Below the pieces are notes generated by a model. The model saw only the letters and a program-made list of their open reading frames with translations, was not told where the DNA came from and ran no database searches. A program made the translations under genes and the position numbers. Positions 1 to 6,559 of a stretch of DNA of 8,495 nucleotides are shown one piece after another. The DNA comes from JAFGIT01 sp016929465 [NCBI: Candidatus Coatesbacteria bacterium]. Its GTDB lineage: Bacteria; B130-G9. How positions within the stretch are numbered: the stretch's first letter is position 1; each line of letters begins with the position of its first letter. Where the stretch lies: NCBI GenBank assembly GCA_016929465.1, contig JAFGIT010000178.1:1-8495 (forward strand), in the 5' to 3' direction.

Positions 1-490
1 CCGTCACAATACACGTACTCGGCGCAGCCGAATCCCAAAACTTGTAGTAGAATTGGGTGTCATTCGGCATTACAAACAGCGGTGTAATGTAAACGTCATA
101 GCCGCAGGGCATGCCAGGCACGCTCGTGTCCTTGGCGCATATCCAGGGAACATCACAATCACAAGTCGAAGTCGTGCTGATCTCGACTACTATGTAGTCA
201 GCCGTGTGGCAGCAGCACTGGAGCTCATTGTACTCCTTGTGCTTCACCGACAAGCCGATTTTGCAGTAGCCTTCCCAGGCGGGCAAAGCCTGAGCGACAA
301 CAACGTCATACAGGCACGCGTCGGTGCAGCTATCGAGTTCCCCTCCGCCACTGTTAGTGTCATCGTCGCCAGCGTAAACCGGCGCGACGAACGAGGCGTT
401 GGTGGTCGAGGAATCGCTGCTGAACGTGAACACGAGCCAGAGAGCCACGATAGAGAGAGCCGCTATCCCGATCGGAAGAATCTTCTTCAT
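1..490 (-). CDS. Exported cysteine-rich protein, N-terminal part (cut by window edge)
   Basis: The frame is open for 163 codons from an ATG at 490 down to the window edge, so the C-terminus is missing. The start is fixed by AGGAGGTG at 498-505, seven bases upstream. The N-terminus is a classic export signal: Lys2-Lys3, then a hydrophobic stretch at about residues 4-23. A signal peptidase I-like site, Val-Tyr-Ala before Gly41, would leave a mature chain beginning with an acidic, Gly/Ser-rich linker; if uncleaved, the segment would be a membrane anchor. The visible mature part carries 11 cysteines (55, 59, 76, 92, 93, 94, 110, 112, 118, 129, 160), including a CCC triplet and a CDC pair, with many Asp, Thr and Tyr. 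This suggests a disulfide-stabilised or metal-binding extracellular or surface protein. I recognise no family and assign no function. The existence of the gene is well supported. Confidence 0.85.
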   Translation of the reverse strand, partial: MKKILPIGIAALSIVALWLVFTFSSDSSTTNASFVAPVYAGDDDTNSGGGELDSCTDACLYDVVVAQALPAWEGYCKIGLSVKHKEYNELQCCCHTADYIVVEISTTSTCDCDVPWICAKDTSVPGMPCGYDVYITPLFVMPNDTQFYYKFWDSAAPSTCIVT

Positions 491-497
491 TGTTTTT

Positions 498-505
498 CAC
501 CTCCT
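498..505 (-). promoter_or_regulatory. Strong ribosome binding site of the Cys-rich gene
   Basis: AGGAGGTG on the minus strand, seven bases before the ATG at 490, is almost fully complementary to the 16S rRNA tail. It decides the start codon and suggests high translation. Confidence 0.85.
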
Positions 506-766
506 TTCGTTTGCCTCGAGCCGAGACGCCGAGTCGCTGCCAGGCGCAGGCCGGCCCCACAGGAAGAGAAAGCCGCTACGTAGCAGCCGGTCTTCCGCAT
601 ATCTGAGACGCTCGGATCGAGGCGTAATGAATTGGATTTTCGTGATTCTGGCTGAGCTGAAATCCACCCAGCTGGCAGGATTCCAACAGGCCGAGACGGC
701 GCGGAATTGACTTGAATGGCCCAGATTTCGCGACCGGGTGTGCAGATTCCACTGCGATAGCGGGTC

Positions 767-796
767 ACTATATCGTTCATTATTGACCCATATCAA
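767..796 (-). promoter_or_regulatory. Candidate sigma70-type promoter toward the Cys-rich gene
   Basis: On the minus strand TTGATA (796-791) is followed by an 18-base spacer and TATAGT (772-767), each hexamer 5/6 to consensus. Transcription from about position 760 would give a leader of about 270 bases before the ATG at 490. The -35 box overlaps the dyad at 792-815, so regulator binding there could affect this promoter. It is a sequence match only. Confidence 0.5.
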
Positions 797-815
797 ATTA
801 CAACGTAATTTTGAT
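792..815. repeat. Imperfect inverted repeat, possible operator
   Basis: The arms ATCAAATTAC (792-801) and GTAATTTTGAT (805-815) are complementary apart from one extra base and flank a three-base centre. The repeat covers the -35 of the left-facing promoter candidate. No poly-T tract suits a terminator, so an operator or DNA-bending site is more likely than a transcript end. Confidence 0.4.
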
Positions 816-828
816 TATTCGATGAATT

Positions 829-858
829 CGTGAGTTATGAACATCATATTGACTCACG
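829..858. repeat. Inverted repeat with 7-bp arms, possible operator
   Basis: CGTGAGT (829-835) and ACTCACG (852-858) are perfect inverted arms separated by 16 bases. Inside lies a smaller dyad, ATGA-ACA-TCAT. The right arm overlaps the -35 of the right-facing promoter candidate. Arm length and spacing resemble a dimeric regulator site, but the regulator is unknown. Confidence 0.4.
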
Positions 859-877
859 TCTGATTGAGCCATAAGAT
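849..877 (+). promoter_or_regulatory. Candidate sigma70-type promoter facing right
   Basis: TTGACT (849-854), a 17-base spacer and TAAGAT (872-877) match consensus at 5/6 and 4/6. It would transcribe the leader and the small membrane-protein frame at 1097-1228. With the left-facing candidate at 767-796 it forms a back-to-back pair. Evidence is sequence match only. Confidence 0.35.
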
Positions 878-974
878 GCAATATATGTCAAGTGTATTTT
901 CCGCGCATACCATAAAATATTTGCGTCGTAACATGTGTTGCATTTCTGTAACATGGCAATCCGAGGAGCGGATT

Positions 975-1096
975 GCGCTCACTAGATTGTCTCAGCTCAT
1001 AGCGAAGTGAGCCTCGATAGGAATCGCTCCCCTGGCTTTCCCCATCGGGGACAACCTGCGAGCCGGAAAAGAACCCTTGCGGCGGTTTGTTGCCGG
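975..1096 (+). other. Foldable leader-like stretch, no known RNA family recognised
   Basis: This segment between the right-facing promoter candidate and the small frame holds several short self-complementary elements: GCTCACT (975-981) with AGTGAGC (1005-1011), TCCCC-ATC-GGGGA near 1040-1050, and CGGC/GCCG around an eight-base loop just before 1097. They could make a multi-stem 5' leader. I do not recognise a riboswitch consensus, and short stems like these also arise by chance. Confidence 0.2.
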
Positions 1097-1228
1097 ATGG
1101 ACTTCGACTGGAGGCTTCTCGTGATATTATTCGGATGTTATCTATATTATTTGCTTGCCATTATGGTGACCATTGCATTTGATATCTGGGAAAGACCTGT
1201 GCAACTGACGGGGCTGTCCAATACTTGA
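1097..1228 (+). CDS. Possible 43-residue single-span membrane protein
   Basis: A 44-codon frame from ATG 1097 to TGA 1226-1228 encodes a short acidic/aromatic start (MDFDWR), one hydrophobic segment at about residues 7-28 and a short polar tail. The same frame is open back to a GTG at 1007, giving 73 residues, but the added 30 residues are Arg/Pro-rich and have no clear ribosome site, so the ATG is preferred. Neither start has a good Shine-Dalgarno. The hydrophobic core uses many A/T-ending codons, unlike the neighbouring genes. It could be a small membrane protein or chance. No family is recognised. Confidence 0.25.
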   Translation: MDFDWRLLVILFGCYLYYLLAIMVTIAFDIWERPVQLTGLSNT

Positions 1229-1499
1229 ATCGAGAGCGGACCGAGGATCCCGCCGGTGCGGGGCAGGCTCGGAGGCCGTCTATAGACAATAATGTTTTCC
1301 GTAGAGGCCATTCATGAATCGCCCCTCGAGACTCTGCCGTCGATCATGCCGGCCTGGCAGGTCAATCCGGACTACTGAGCGGCTCGTTGCCCTCCCCGAC
1401 TCCAGCTCGTCGGACGTCCCTTGAGGTTGGCGTCAATGACGCCAGATGCCCGAAATCCCCGAGCGATCCGCGCAAAAAGACATGGATTCGTGGTCCGCG
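1229..1499. other. Non-coding stretch downstream of the carbamoyltransferase operon
   Basis: No convincing gene, tRNA or intrinsic terminator with a T tract is visible on either strand. Small symmetric elements are present: GTCTATAGAC at 1278-1287, TTCATGAA at 1311-1318, CCGAC/GTCGG at 1396-1413, and the palindrome at 1428-1444 described separately. Confidence 0.5.
1428..1444. repeat. Perfect 17-bp palindrome just past the operon end
   Basis: TGGCGTCA, a single A, then TGACGCCA form a perfect dyad about 56 bases beyond the carbamoyltransferase stop. As RNA it could fold to a six-base-pair stem with a five-base loop. No T run follows on the minus strand, so it is at best a weak or factor-assisted transcript end. 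A protein-binding site is equally possible. Confidence 0.4.
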
Positions 1500-3188
1500 C
1501 TAGACGTTCTTCACCAGGAAGTTGTTTATCGCGAGGTAGTCGAGGTGGCCGAGCGTGAACGCACGGAGGGCGTCATAAGGGCTGCAGACGATCGGCTCCT
1601 CGTGCATATTGAACGATGTGTTGATGACGCTCGGGATGCCTGTCAGCTCGTAGTATCGCTTCACTATCTTGTAGTAGCTGGGATTGTCCTGCTCGTAGAT
1701 CAGCTGAGGCCGCGCGGTCCCATCGATGTGTACCACGCCCGGGCACTGCTCCTTCATCGTGGGCGTGCAGTCGAACGCTATCGTCATGAACTTCGCTGTG
1801 TACTCGCCGCCGCTTAAGTGCAGGTAGCAGTCCTCTGCCTTCTCAGCAATCGTAACCGGGGCAAACGGCATGAACTCGGTCCGCTTCAGGTGCTCATTCA
1901 GCCAGTCGTTGACTGTCGGATCGGTCGCCTGGTACATGATCGTGCGGTTGCCTAACGCTCGGGGGCCATACTCCATGCGGCCAGCAAACCGGGCCACGAC
2001 CTTCCCATCAGCAAGCAGCTTCGCCACGGTTTCCTCGATCTTGGGGTCCTTCTTGACCTTGATCCCATCGAACTTGGCGAACTCCTTCTCCACCGCGGCA
2101 TCGTCATACTCTGGGCCGAAATAGACTGTGTCGAGCTTGAACGGCTTCAGCCCGTTCTTCTCCGCAAGGTGCATCAGGCCCGCTCCGAGCGAGAGACCAG
2201 CGTCGCTCATCCCGGGGTGGACGAATATCTCATCAACCTGGTCCAGTTCGTGCAGTTTCTGGTTCATACGAACGTTACCGGCTACACCGCCGGCGAGAAC
2301 CAGCCTCCTCAGGCCGGTCTGCTCGAGACCATACTGGACAAAATCGACGACCACGTCTTCGAGGCGCCGCTGAGCCGCGGCCGCGATGTCTTCCGCGGTG
2401 TGTTTCGCGAGCTTCTTATAAAGGCCCGTTCGGTAGCTCTTTGTTAGTAGCGGTGGCAGGATGAACTTCTTGCGGTCCGCAGACAGGGAAAAGAACTCCG
2501 TCATCAGATCGTAGGCTTTATAGGCATCGCCACGCGCCGCGAGGCCGGTCACCTTGCCCGCGTGCTTGAGGGGATTGAATCCGAGGAATTCGGTGATCTC
2601 TCCGTAGAACTGCCCTGCGGATGCGAGGGCAGGCAGGCCATACATGAGCCGCACCTTTCCGTCCTTGCAGTAGAACATCCCCCCGGAGAGTCCATCTCCG
2701 ATGTTGTCGAGAGTCACACCGAGCGCGTCGGGATAGCCGGAGGTCATATACGCTGAATAGGCGTGCGTCATGTGGTGGTCGTATAGGGCGACCTTTCTCC
2801 CCAACTGGCGCTGAACCAGGCTCTTGCAGCCCCACTCGATCAGCGACTGCAGCGGGGGCAGGTTAAGGACCAGGTTGTGGTAGTGCATATAGACCTTCTG
2901 CTTGAGATTCAGAAAGTTGTGGTTGTAGTCCTTGAACTGGTTCGGGAATAGCCGATAGACAAAATGGTACTTGTTGGCTGCGACGACAGTATCGACGTCC
3001 GCGAAATCTATGCCGGCCTCGGAGAGGCAGTATTCGATTGACTGCTTCGGGAAACCTGCGCTGCATTTCTTGCGATTGAAGCGCTCCTCTGCCGCCGATG
3101 CGACGATCTTGCCGTCGATGAAGAGCGAAGCGTTGGACGTGAAGTCCTCGCTGAAGCTCAGTAAGATTCGTTCTGGTGGAGCATTCAC
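1500..3188 (-). CDS. NodU/TobZ/CmcH-family O-carbamoyltransferase
   Basis: Family members transfer a carbamoyl group from carbamoyl phosphate, through carbamoyl-adenylate, to a hydroxyl of a sugar or natural product. This 562-residue protein has the usual length and two-domain layout. The N-terminal Kae1-like domain shows AAEERFNRKK (about 32-41), DHHMTH (137-142, the HxxxH metal ligands), DNIGDG (161-166), GGVAGN (300-305) and GMSDAG (326-331). The C-terminal nucleotide domain shows GRMEYGPRALGNR (403-415), FMPFAP (439-444), DGTARPQ (489-495) and NTSFN (523-527). The start is GTG at 3188, with AAGGA about ten bases upstream inside the end of the preceding gene; the ATG at 3184 is out of frame. 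The gap to the upstream gene is 5 nt, so translation is probably coupled. An oddity is that the N-terminal His-Asp of many relatives appears as Phe16-Thr17. The acceptor is unknown. Confidence 0.92.
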   Translation of the reverse strand: MNAPPERILLSFSEDFTSNASLFIDGKIVASAAEERFNRKKCSAGFPKQSIEYCLSEAGIDFADVDTVVAANKYHFVYRLFPNQFKDYNHNFLNLKQKVYMHYHNLVLNLPPLQSLIEWGCKSLVQRQLGRKVALYDHHMTHAYSAYMTSGYPDALGVTLDNIGDGLSGGMFYCKDGKVRLMYGLPALASAGQFYGEITEFLGFNPLKHAGKVTGLAARGDAYKAYDLMTEFFSLSADRKKFILPPLLTKSYRTGLYKKLAKHTAEDIAAAAQRRLEDVVVDFVQYGLEQTGLRRLVLAGGVAGNVRMNQKLHELDQVDEIFVHPGMSDAGLSLGAGLMHLAEKNGLKPFKLDTVYFGPEYDDAAVEKEFAKFDGIKVKKDPKIEETVAKLLADGKVVARFAGRMEYGPRALGNRTIMYQATDPTVNDWLNEHLKRTEFMPFAPVTIAEKAEDCYLHLSGGEYTAKFMTIAFDCTPTMKEQCPGVVHIDGTARPQLIYEQDNPSYYKIVKRYYELTGIPSVINTSFNMHEEPIVCSPYDALRAFTLGHLDYLAINNFLVKNV

Positions 3189-3193
3189 TTTAT

Positions 3194-4210
3194 CTATTTC
3201 CTTGATTTATACATAGATTTTAGCCAGGCGGATATGACCCTTCGGTCGAGAGAGAACAGGTGGTTGTATTCGGTGAAGCAGGAAGCGTCGCATGCCTTGC
3301 AGGAGACTTTTTTGGTGGCGTCGAATGCCTCCTTGAAGCCGACATCGAGGAAGTTCTTCGAGTCCATGAGCTCGATCAAGAGCGAGCAGGGATAGACGTC
3401 GCCATTCGCGTCAACGTTGCAGAACAATTGCCCCGCCCAACACTTGAGCCCCTGCGCCCGATAGGGCAGCATCGGGACGGAATAGTCTTGCCAGGCCAGA
3501 AGATACTCGAGATACGGGAGAGTCGAAGCCATCGGAGCGCCTCGTTTCTTCTCAAATATCAGCTTGCGGATCGCCTTCTTATAGTCCTCGTTCGTCGGAA
3601 CGAAGTCGTGAACATCAACGCCCAGACGGTCGTTGTGGTGTACTACCTGGAAGGTGGTCAGGAAGTTGTACTTCCTCGCCTTCTCGAGTATGTAATCGAT
3701 CGAGTTGAGGTTGTGCTTAGATAGAACGGTAATCGACCAGAATGGGAGCCGGTTCGACGCGACCTTTATCGCCTCTAGCGCTCGCTCGTGGCTGCCCGGT
3801 TCCCTGTTGAGCTCGTGCGCTTCCTTGTCACCGTCAAAGGCGATGATCATGTGCTCGAGGTTTCCGAGCTCGTGAATCCGCTCGGGGACCAGGAAGCCGT
3901 TGGTGTCCATCGTCGTGTAGAGGCCCTTGAACGAGGCAAAGTTGACGATCTCGGCTATGTCCTCGCGCACGAGCGGCTCTCCGCCCCAGAGCCCGAGCCG
4001 GGTGCAGCCCATCTGCTTCAGCTGGCTGATCAAGGAGAATATCTCGTCCGTTGTCAACTCACGCTGCTTCCTGAGCGGGATATTGCAGTAGCGACAATGG
4101 CTCGTGCAGTGATTCGTCACCGCGAGCATCACATTCAGCGGCAGCCTCTGACCGAGATAATTCGCACGAAGCACGCCGAGTCCCATTTCGAAAACGTTTC
4201 TAAGCTTCAT
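3194..4210 (-). CDS. Radical SAM protein with SPASM/twitch-like C-terminal cysteine cluster
   Basis: This 338-residue protein should bind a [4Fe-4S] cluster through C35-x3-C39-x2-C42 and cleave S-adenosylmethionine to a 5'-deoxyadenosyl radical. SAM-binding support comes from GGEP (76-79), DTNG (102-105) and AFDGD (124-128). The C-terminal part has six further cysteines (257, 264, 275, 304, 307, 311) around NVDANGDVYPC, the layout of a SPASM or twitch auxiliary-cluster domain. Such proteins modify peptides, sugars, cofactors or lipids; nothing here fixes the substrate. There is no signal peptide, so it should be cytoplasmic. The ATG at 4210 lies 6 nt after the upstream stop, with GGAAGG at the end of the upstream gene and AGGAT near the start. 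It ends 5 nt before the carbamoyltransferase, which suggests a shared pathway. Its subfamily is not recognised. Confidence 0.9.
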   Translation of the reverse strand: MKLRNVFEMGLGVLRANYLGQRLPLNVMLAVTNHCTSHCRYCNIPLRKQRELTTDEIFSLISQLKQMGCTRLGLWGGEPLVREDIAEIVNFASFKGLYTTMDTNGFLVPERIHELGNLEHMIIAFDGDKEAHELNREPGSHERALEAIKVASNRLPFWSITVLSKHNLNSIDYILEKARKYNFLTTFQVVHHNDRLGVDVHDFVPTNEDYKKAIRKLIFEKKRGAPMASTLPYLEYLLAWQDYSVPMLPYRAQGLKCWAGQLFCNVDANGDVYPCSLLIELMDSKNFLDVGFKEAFDATKKVSCKACDASCFTEYNHLFSLDRRVISAWLKSMYKSRK

Positions 4211-4216
4211 ATCCTA

Positions 4217-6340
4217 TTAACCTTCCGGAGCTGCCTTCAGCTCCAACTCAATTCTCCGCTCGACCTTCCCGTCTTCCGGGAACTTCAACGGCCATTGAAC
4301 CAGGACTGTGGTTGCCTGCTTGATCAATTCAAACCCGCTCTCTGACTGCGAAACCGTCTGAAGCGGGAAGCGGAATATATCCGCTTCGACGTCGAAAGAG
4401 AGAAGGATCGAGAAGCCACGATATGGATCGCTAAGGCGGACTGCCTTTGCTCCCTTGAGTCTCGCTGTCTCGCCGAGCATCTGCCAGTTATTCCCATCGT
4501 CGGTGAATTGACAATCATCTCCCTCTCCGTAACAGGCAAAGGAGAACTCCACGGCGAATATGGCCTCAACGCTTTCCTGTCCTTCATAATCAATCCGGTA
4601 ATCGCAGTTTATCTTGCTTCCGGTCCTCTCTATCGCAAAACGCTTCCCTAGCTTTAGAGGCTGAGGGATGTGACCGGGATATAGCGCGCCCTTCCTTTTG
4701 AATCTGACAATCGCTGTCCTGTCCGAACAAGTCGTATCAACCTCAAAGCTGGTCTTAACAAAGTCGCCTAAATCTCTGTATCTGCTATCACGTATGCAAG
4801 CAAGATCCGTGCCAAGTGGCAAAAAATGGTCCAAAAATGACATCTTCGGATGCCAGTCGTAGTGCAGATTCTTCAGAATCCGCTCGCTGACCTCGCGCTG
4901 GCGGTCGTGGATAGAGGCGTGTTCCGATGAGGAGGACGCATCCGATGCCTTGCCCAGGCTCGCATGATAGGCCTCTTTGTGGCGGCTCAACGTGTCCGTC
5001 ACGTTAGTAAAAGACCTGCGGCAATCGAGCTCCGCCATCGCTCCGCCGACCGGCGAGAAGACGCAGGCGAGGTTCCTGTTCTCGACCATTACCTCCTCGT
5101 GCCCATCGGAATCGATATCATCTTTCGCGAGCGATACCCAATCTTCATCGCCGTGCTGGGCATTCTGGACTGCAGCCTCCGCCTCGATGAGTTTCCTGTA
5201 GATCGCGAATCTCAGATGAGGCAGATACAGCCCGCCGAAGACACCGTGCCAGTACGCGCAATTGCACTGAGCTCGCATGACGTCGGCACTGGCCTCCTTG
5301 GCGCCCTTCTTCCCTTTTATTGAATGCACCTGTTTGCTGACGTGCCACATGCGCTTGTGCATGTAGTTGCTTTCGGCGTACTTCGCCAGAAAACCTCGCC
5401 AGAAGCCACCGCGAACGAACGGCCGGTACCTGTCGAGGCTGTTCTCATTCTTCAGTCTGGAGACCAACTCTTCATAAATGAGCGCCGGCTCCATGGGCAG
5501 CGTCCACTCACCCATCTCGGAATATGAGCAAGTCGGGAGGTAAACGCGCCCTCTTGGCTCGTGGCTTTCCATGTACTCTGAAGGTGTCACGGTCTCTATG
5601 AAATCGGCCTCGGAGACCATCGTCAGGAACTTCTCGAGCCATCTTTCGGTGAAAACCCACTTATGTGTCCCGGGCCAGACACCGAACTTCTCGCAGTCAT
5701 CGAACATCATTATCAACCTGGGCTCTTCCGAGGAGGCCATCTTCTCCATGAACTCGATCGGCTCATTGGGCTGGGCGAATGGGATCTGATACCTCAATCG
5801 CTCGGATATCGGGAAGACCGCGAGCTCTTCGCCTGCATCTTCGGTCACGAAGTGGCCCAAAAGGTCCGATGTCGGAAGCCCCGCCGCATTGAAATGGTAG
5901 TCGTCGAGTACCACGTACTTGATCCCGCCGCGAGCGATGATCGAAGCGAGCTGCGGCTCCCAGATACGCTCGGCGACCCACATCCCCGTGGGCTCCTTCT
6001 TGAACCGTTTCTTTACACGCTGGTTCATGAGCTTGATCTGCTCCTGCTGGTCCCAGGGCGGGATGACGGACAGGATCGGCTCGTAGAAGCCGCCGCCGAG
6101 TATCTCGACCTGGCCCCGCTCACAGAGCTTCTTCAATAGACCGAAGAACTCCGGATGGTGCGATTCGAGCCACTCCCACAGAGTACCAGTCACATGGACC
6201 GCGACCTTTACGCTCGGAAATCGCTCCATCGTCTCTATGAAAGGCAGATAAGAGCTCTTATAGGCATACTCGAATACGTGGTCGAAATTGCCGAGCGGCT
6301 GATGCAGATGAACGCCAAATGCGAAGTTTATCTTTCTCAT
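4217..6340 (-). CDS. GH57 4-alpha-glucanotransferase (alpha-amylase-like)
   Basis: The enzyme should cleave and re-form alpha-1,4-glucosidic bonds, transferring malto-oligosaccharide chains during glycogen or maltodextrin turnover. GH57 hallmarks are in order: HLHQPLGN (11-18), GGGFYEP (82-88), WVAERIWEP (121-129) with Glu124 as the probable nucleophile, and FDDCEKFGVWPGT (213-225) with Asp215 as the probable acid/base. Both are offset by one from Glu123 and Asp214 of the Thermococcus litoralis enzyme. The helical region AYWHGVFGGLYLPHLR (362-377) and the beta-rich C-terminal part from about DIDSDGHEE onward fit the accessory domains of that enzyme (DUF1925/DUF1926). The length of 707 residues is usual. 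There is no signal peptide, so it should be cytoplasmic. ATG 6340 has GAGG at 6346-6349, five bases upstream. It is first in the three-gene operon. Pure hydrolytic amylase activity cannot be excluded by sequence. Confidence 0.92.
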   Translation of the reverse strand: MRKINFAFGVHLHQPLGNFDHVFEYAYKSSYLPFIETMERFPSVKVAVHVTGTLWEWLESHHPEFFGLLKKLCERGQVEILGGGFYEPILSVIPPWDQQEQIKLMNQRVKKRFKKEPTGMWVAERIWEPQLASIIARGGIKYVVLDDYHFNAAGLPTSDLLGHFVTEDAGEELAVFPISERLRYQIPFAQPNEPIEFMEKMASSEEPRLIMMFDDCEKFGVWPGTHKWVFTERWLEKFLTMVSEADFIETVTPSEYMESHEPRGRVYLPTCSYSEMGEWTLPMEPALIYEELVSRLKNENSLDRYRPFVRGGFWRGFLAKYAESNYMHKRMWHVSKQVHSIKGKKGAKEASADVMRAQCNCAYWHGVFGGLYLPHLRFAIYRKLIEAEAAVQNAQHGDEDWVSLAKDDIDSDGHEEVMVENRNLACVFSPVGGAMAELDCRRSFTNVTDTLSRHKEAYHASLGKASDASSSSEHASIHDRQREVSERILKNLHYDWHPKMSFLDHFLPLGTDLACIRDSRYRDLGDFVKTSFEVDTTCSDRTAIVRFKRKGALYPGHIPQPLKLGKRFAIERTGSKINCDYRIDYEGQESVEAIFAVEFSFACYGEGDDCQFTDDGNNWQMLGETARLKGAKAVRLSDPYRGFSILLSFDVEADIFRFPLQTVSQSESGFELIKQATTVLVQWPLKFPEDGKVERRIELELKAAPEG

Positions 6341-6424
6341 CTCAACCTCGAGTTATTCTTGTCCTGATGTCTTAGTCGTCCAATTCGTCCCTTCCGTCCG
6401 GGAAGATATGATGTAACACCCAGA

Positions 6425-6453
6425 AAGATAAGTCATCCCCCCCAACCCGTCAA
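6425..6453 (-). promoter_or_regulatory. Candidate promoter of the GH57-radical SAM-carbamoyltransferase operon
   Basis: On the minus strand TTGACG (6453-6448), a 17-base spacer containing a run of G, and TATCTT (6430-6425) match consensus at 5/6 and 4/6. A start near 6418 would leave about 80 bases of leader before ATG 6340. No other promoter is seen between the three genes. Confidence 0.45.
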
Positions 6454-6496
6454 GGTGCGTGCCGCACACGCAAGCTATCCTCTATTGAATCCTGAC

Positions 6497-6559
6497 TTGG
6501 ACATTATGGACAGCATGGACCTGATGGGCAGTATGGACCTGATGGACAGTATGGTCGGT
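6497..6559. repeat. 9-bp tandem repeat, about seven degenerate copies
   Basis: Successive nine-base units are TTGGACATT, ATGGACAGC, ATGGACCTG, ATGGGCAGT, ATGGACCTG, ATGGACAGT and ATGGTCGGT. A higher-order 18-bp period is visible at 6506-6541. The repeat sits between divergent promoters, outside the leaders of both operons. One frame would read Met-Asp/Gly-rich, but no ribosome site or protein-like context supports translation. Confidence 0.8.

Noticed and set aside
53-583. Plus-strand open frame of 176 codons
   Set aside because: It is the exact antisense register of the Cys-rich gene, crosses its ribosome site, and has no ribosome site or protein-like composition of its own. The minus-strand reading has a signal peptide and strong Shine-Dalgarno.
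487-796. Two minus-strand frames of 97 and 99 codons upstream of the Cys-rich gene
   Set aside because: They overlap each other, begin at or before the predicted transcript start, run through the ribosome site of the next gene and look compositionally random.
863-891. Minus-strand TTGACA at 891-886 as promoter of the Cys-rich gene
   Set aside because: The -35 is perfect, but the hexamer at proper distance (CTCAAT) is poor. The TTGATA-N18-TATAGT pair downstream is better balanced.
1007-1096. GTG-started N-terminal extension of the small membrane protein
   Set aside because: The extra residues are Arg/Pro-rich, there is no ribosome site, and the stretch looks more like a structured leader.
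3788-4345. Plus-strand open frame of 185 codons
   Set aside because: It is antisense to the radical SAM N-terminus and the GH57 end, spanning two well-supported genes; no ribosome site is seen.
5663-6139. Plus-strand open frame of 158 codons
   Set aside because: It is antisense to the conserved GH57 catalytic region, so it is a shadow of codon bias.
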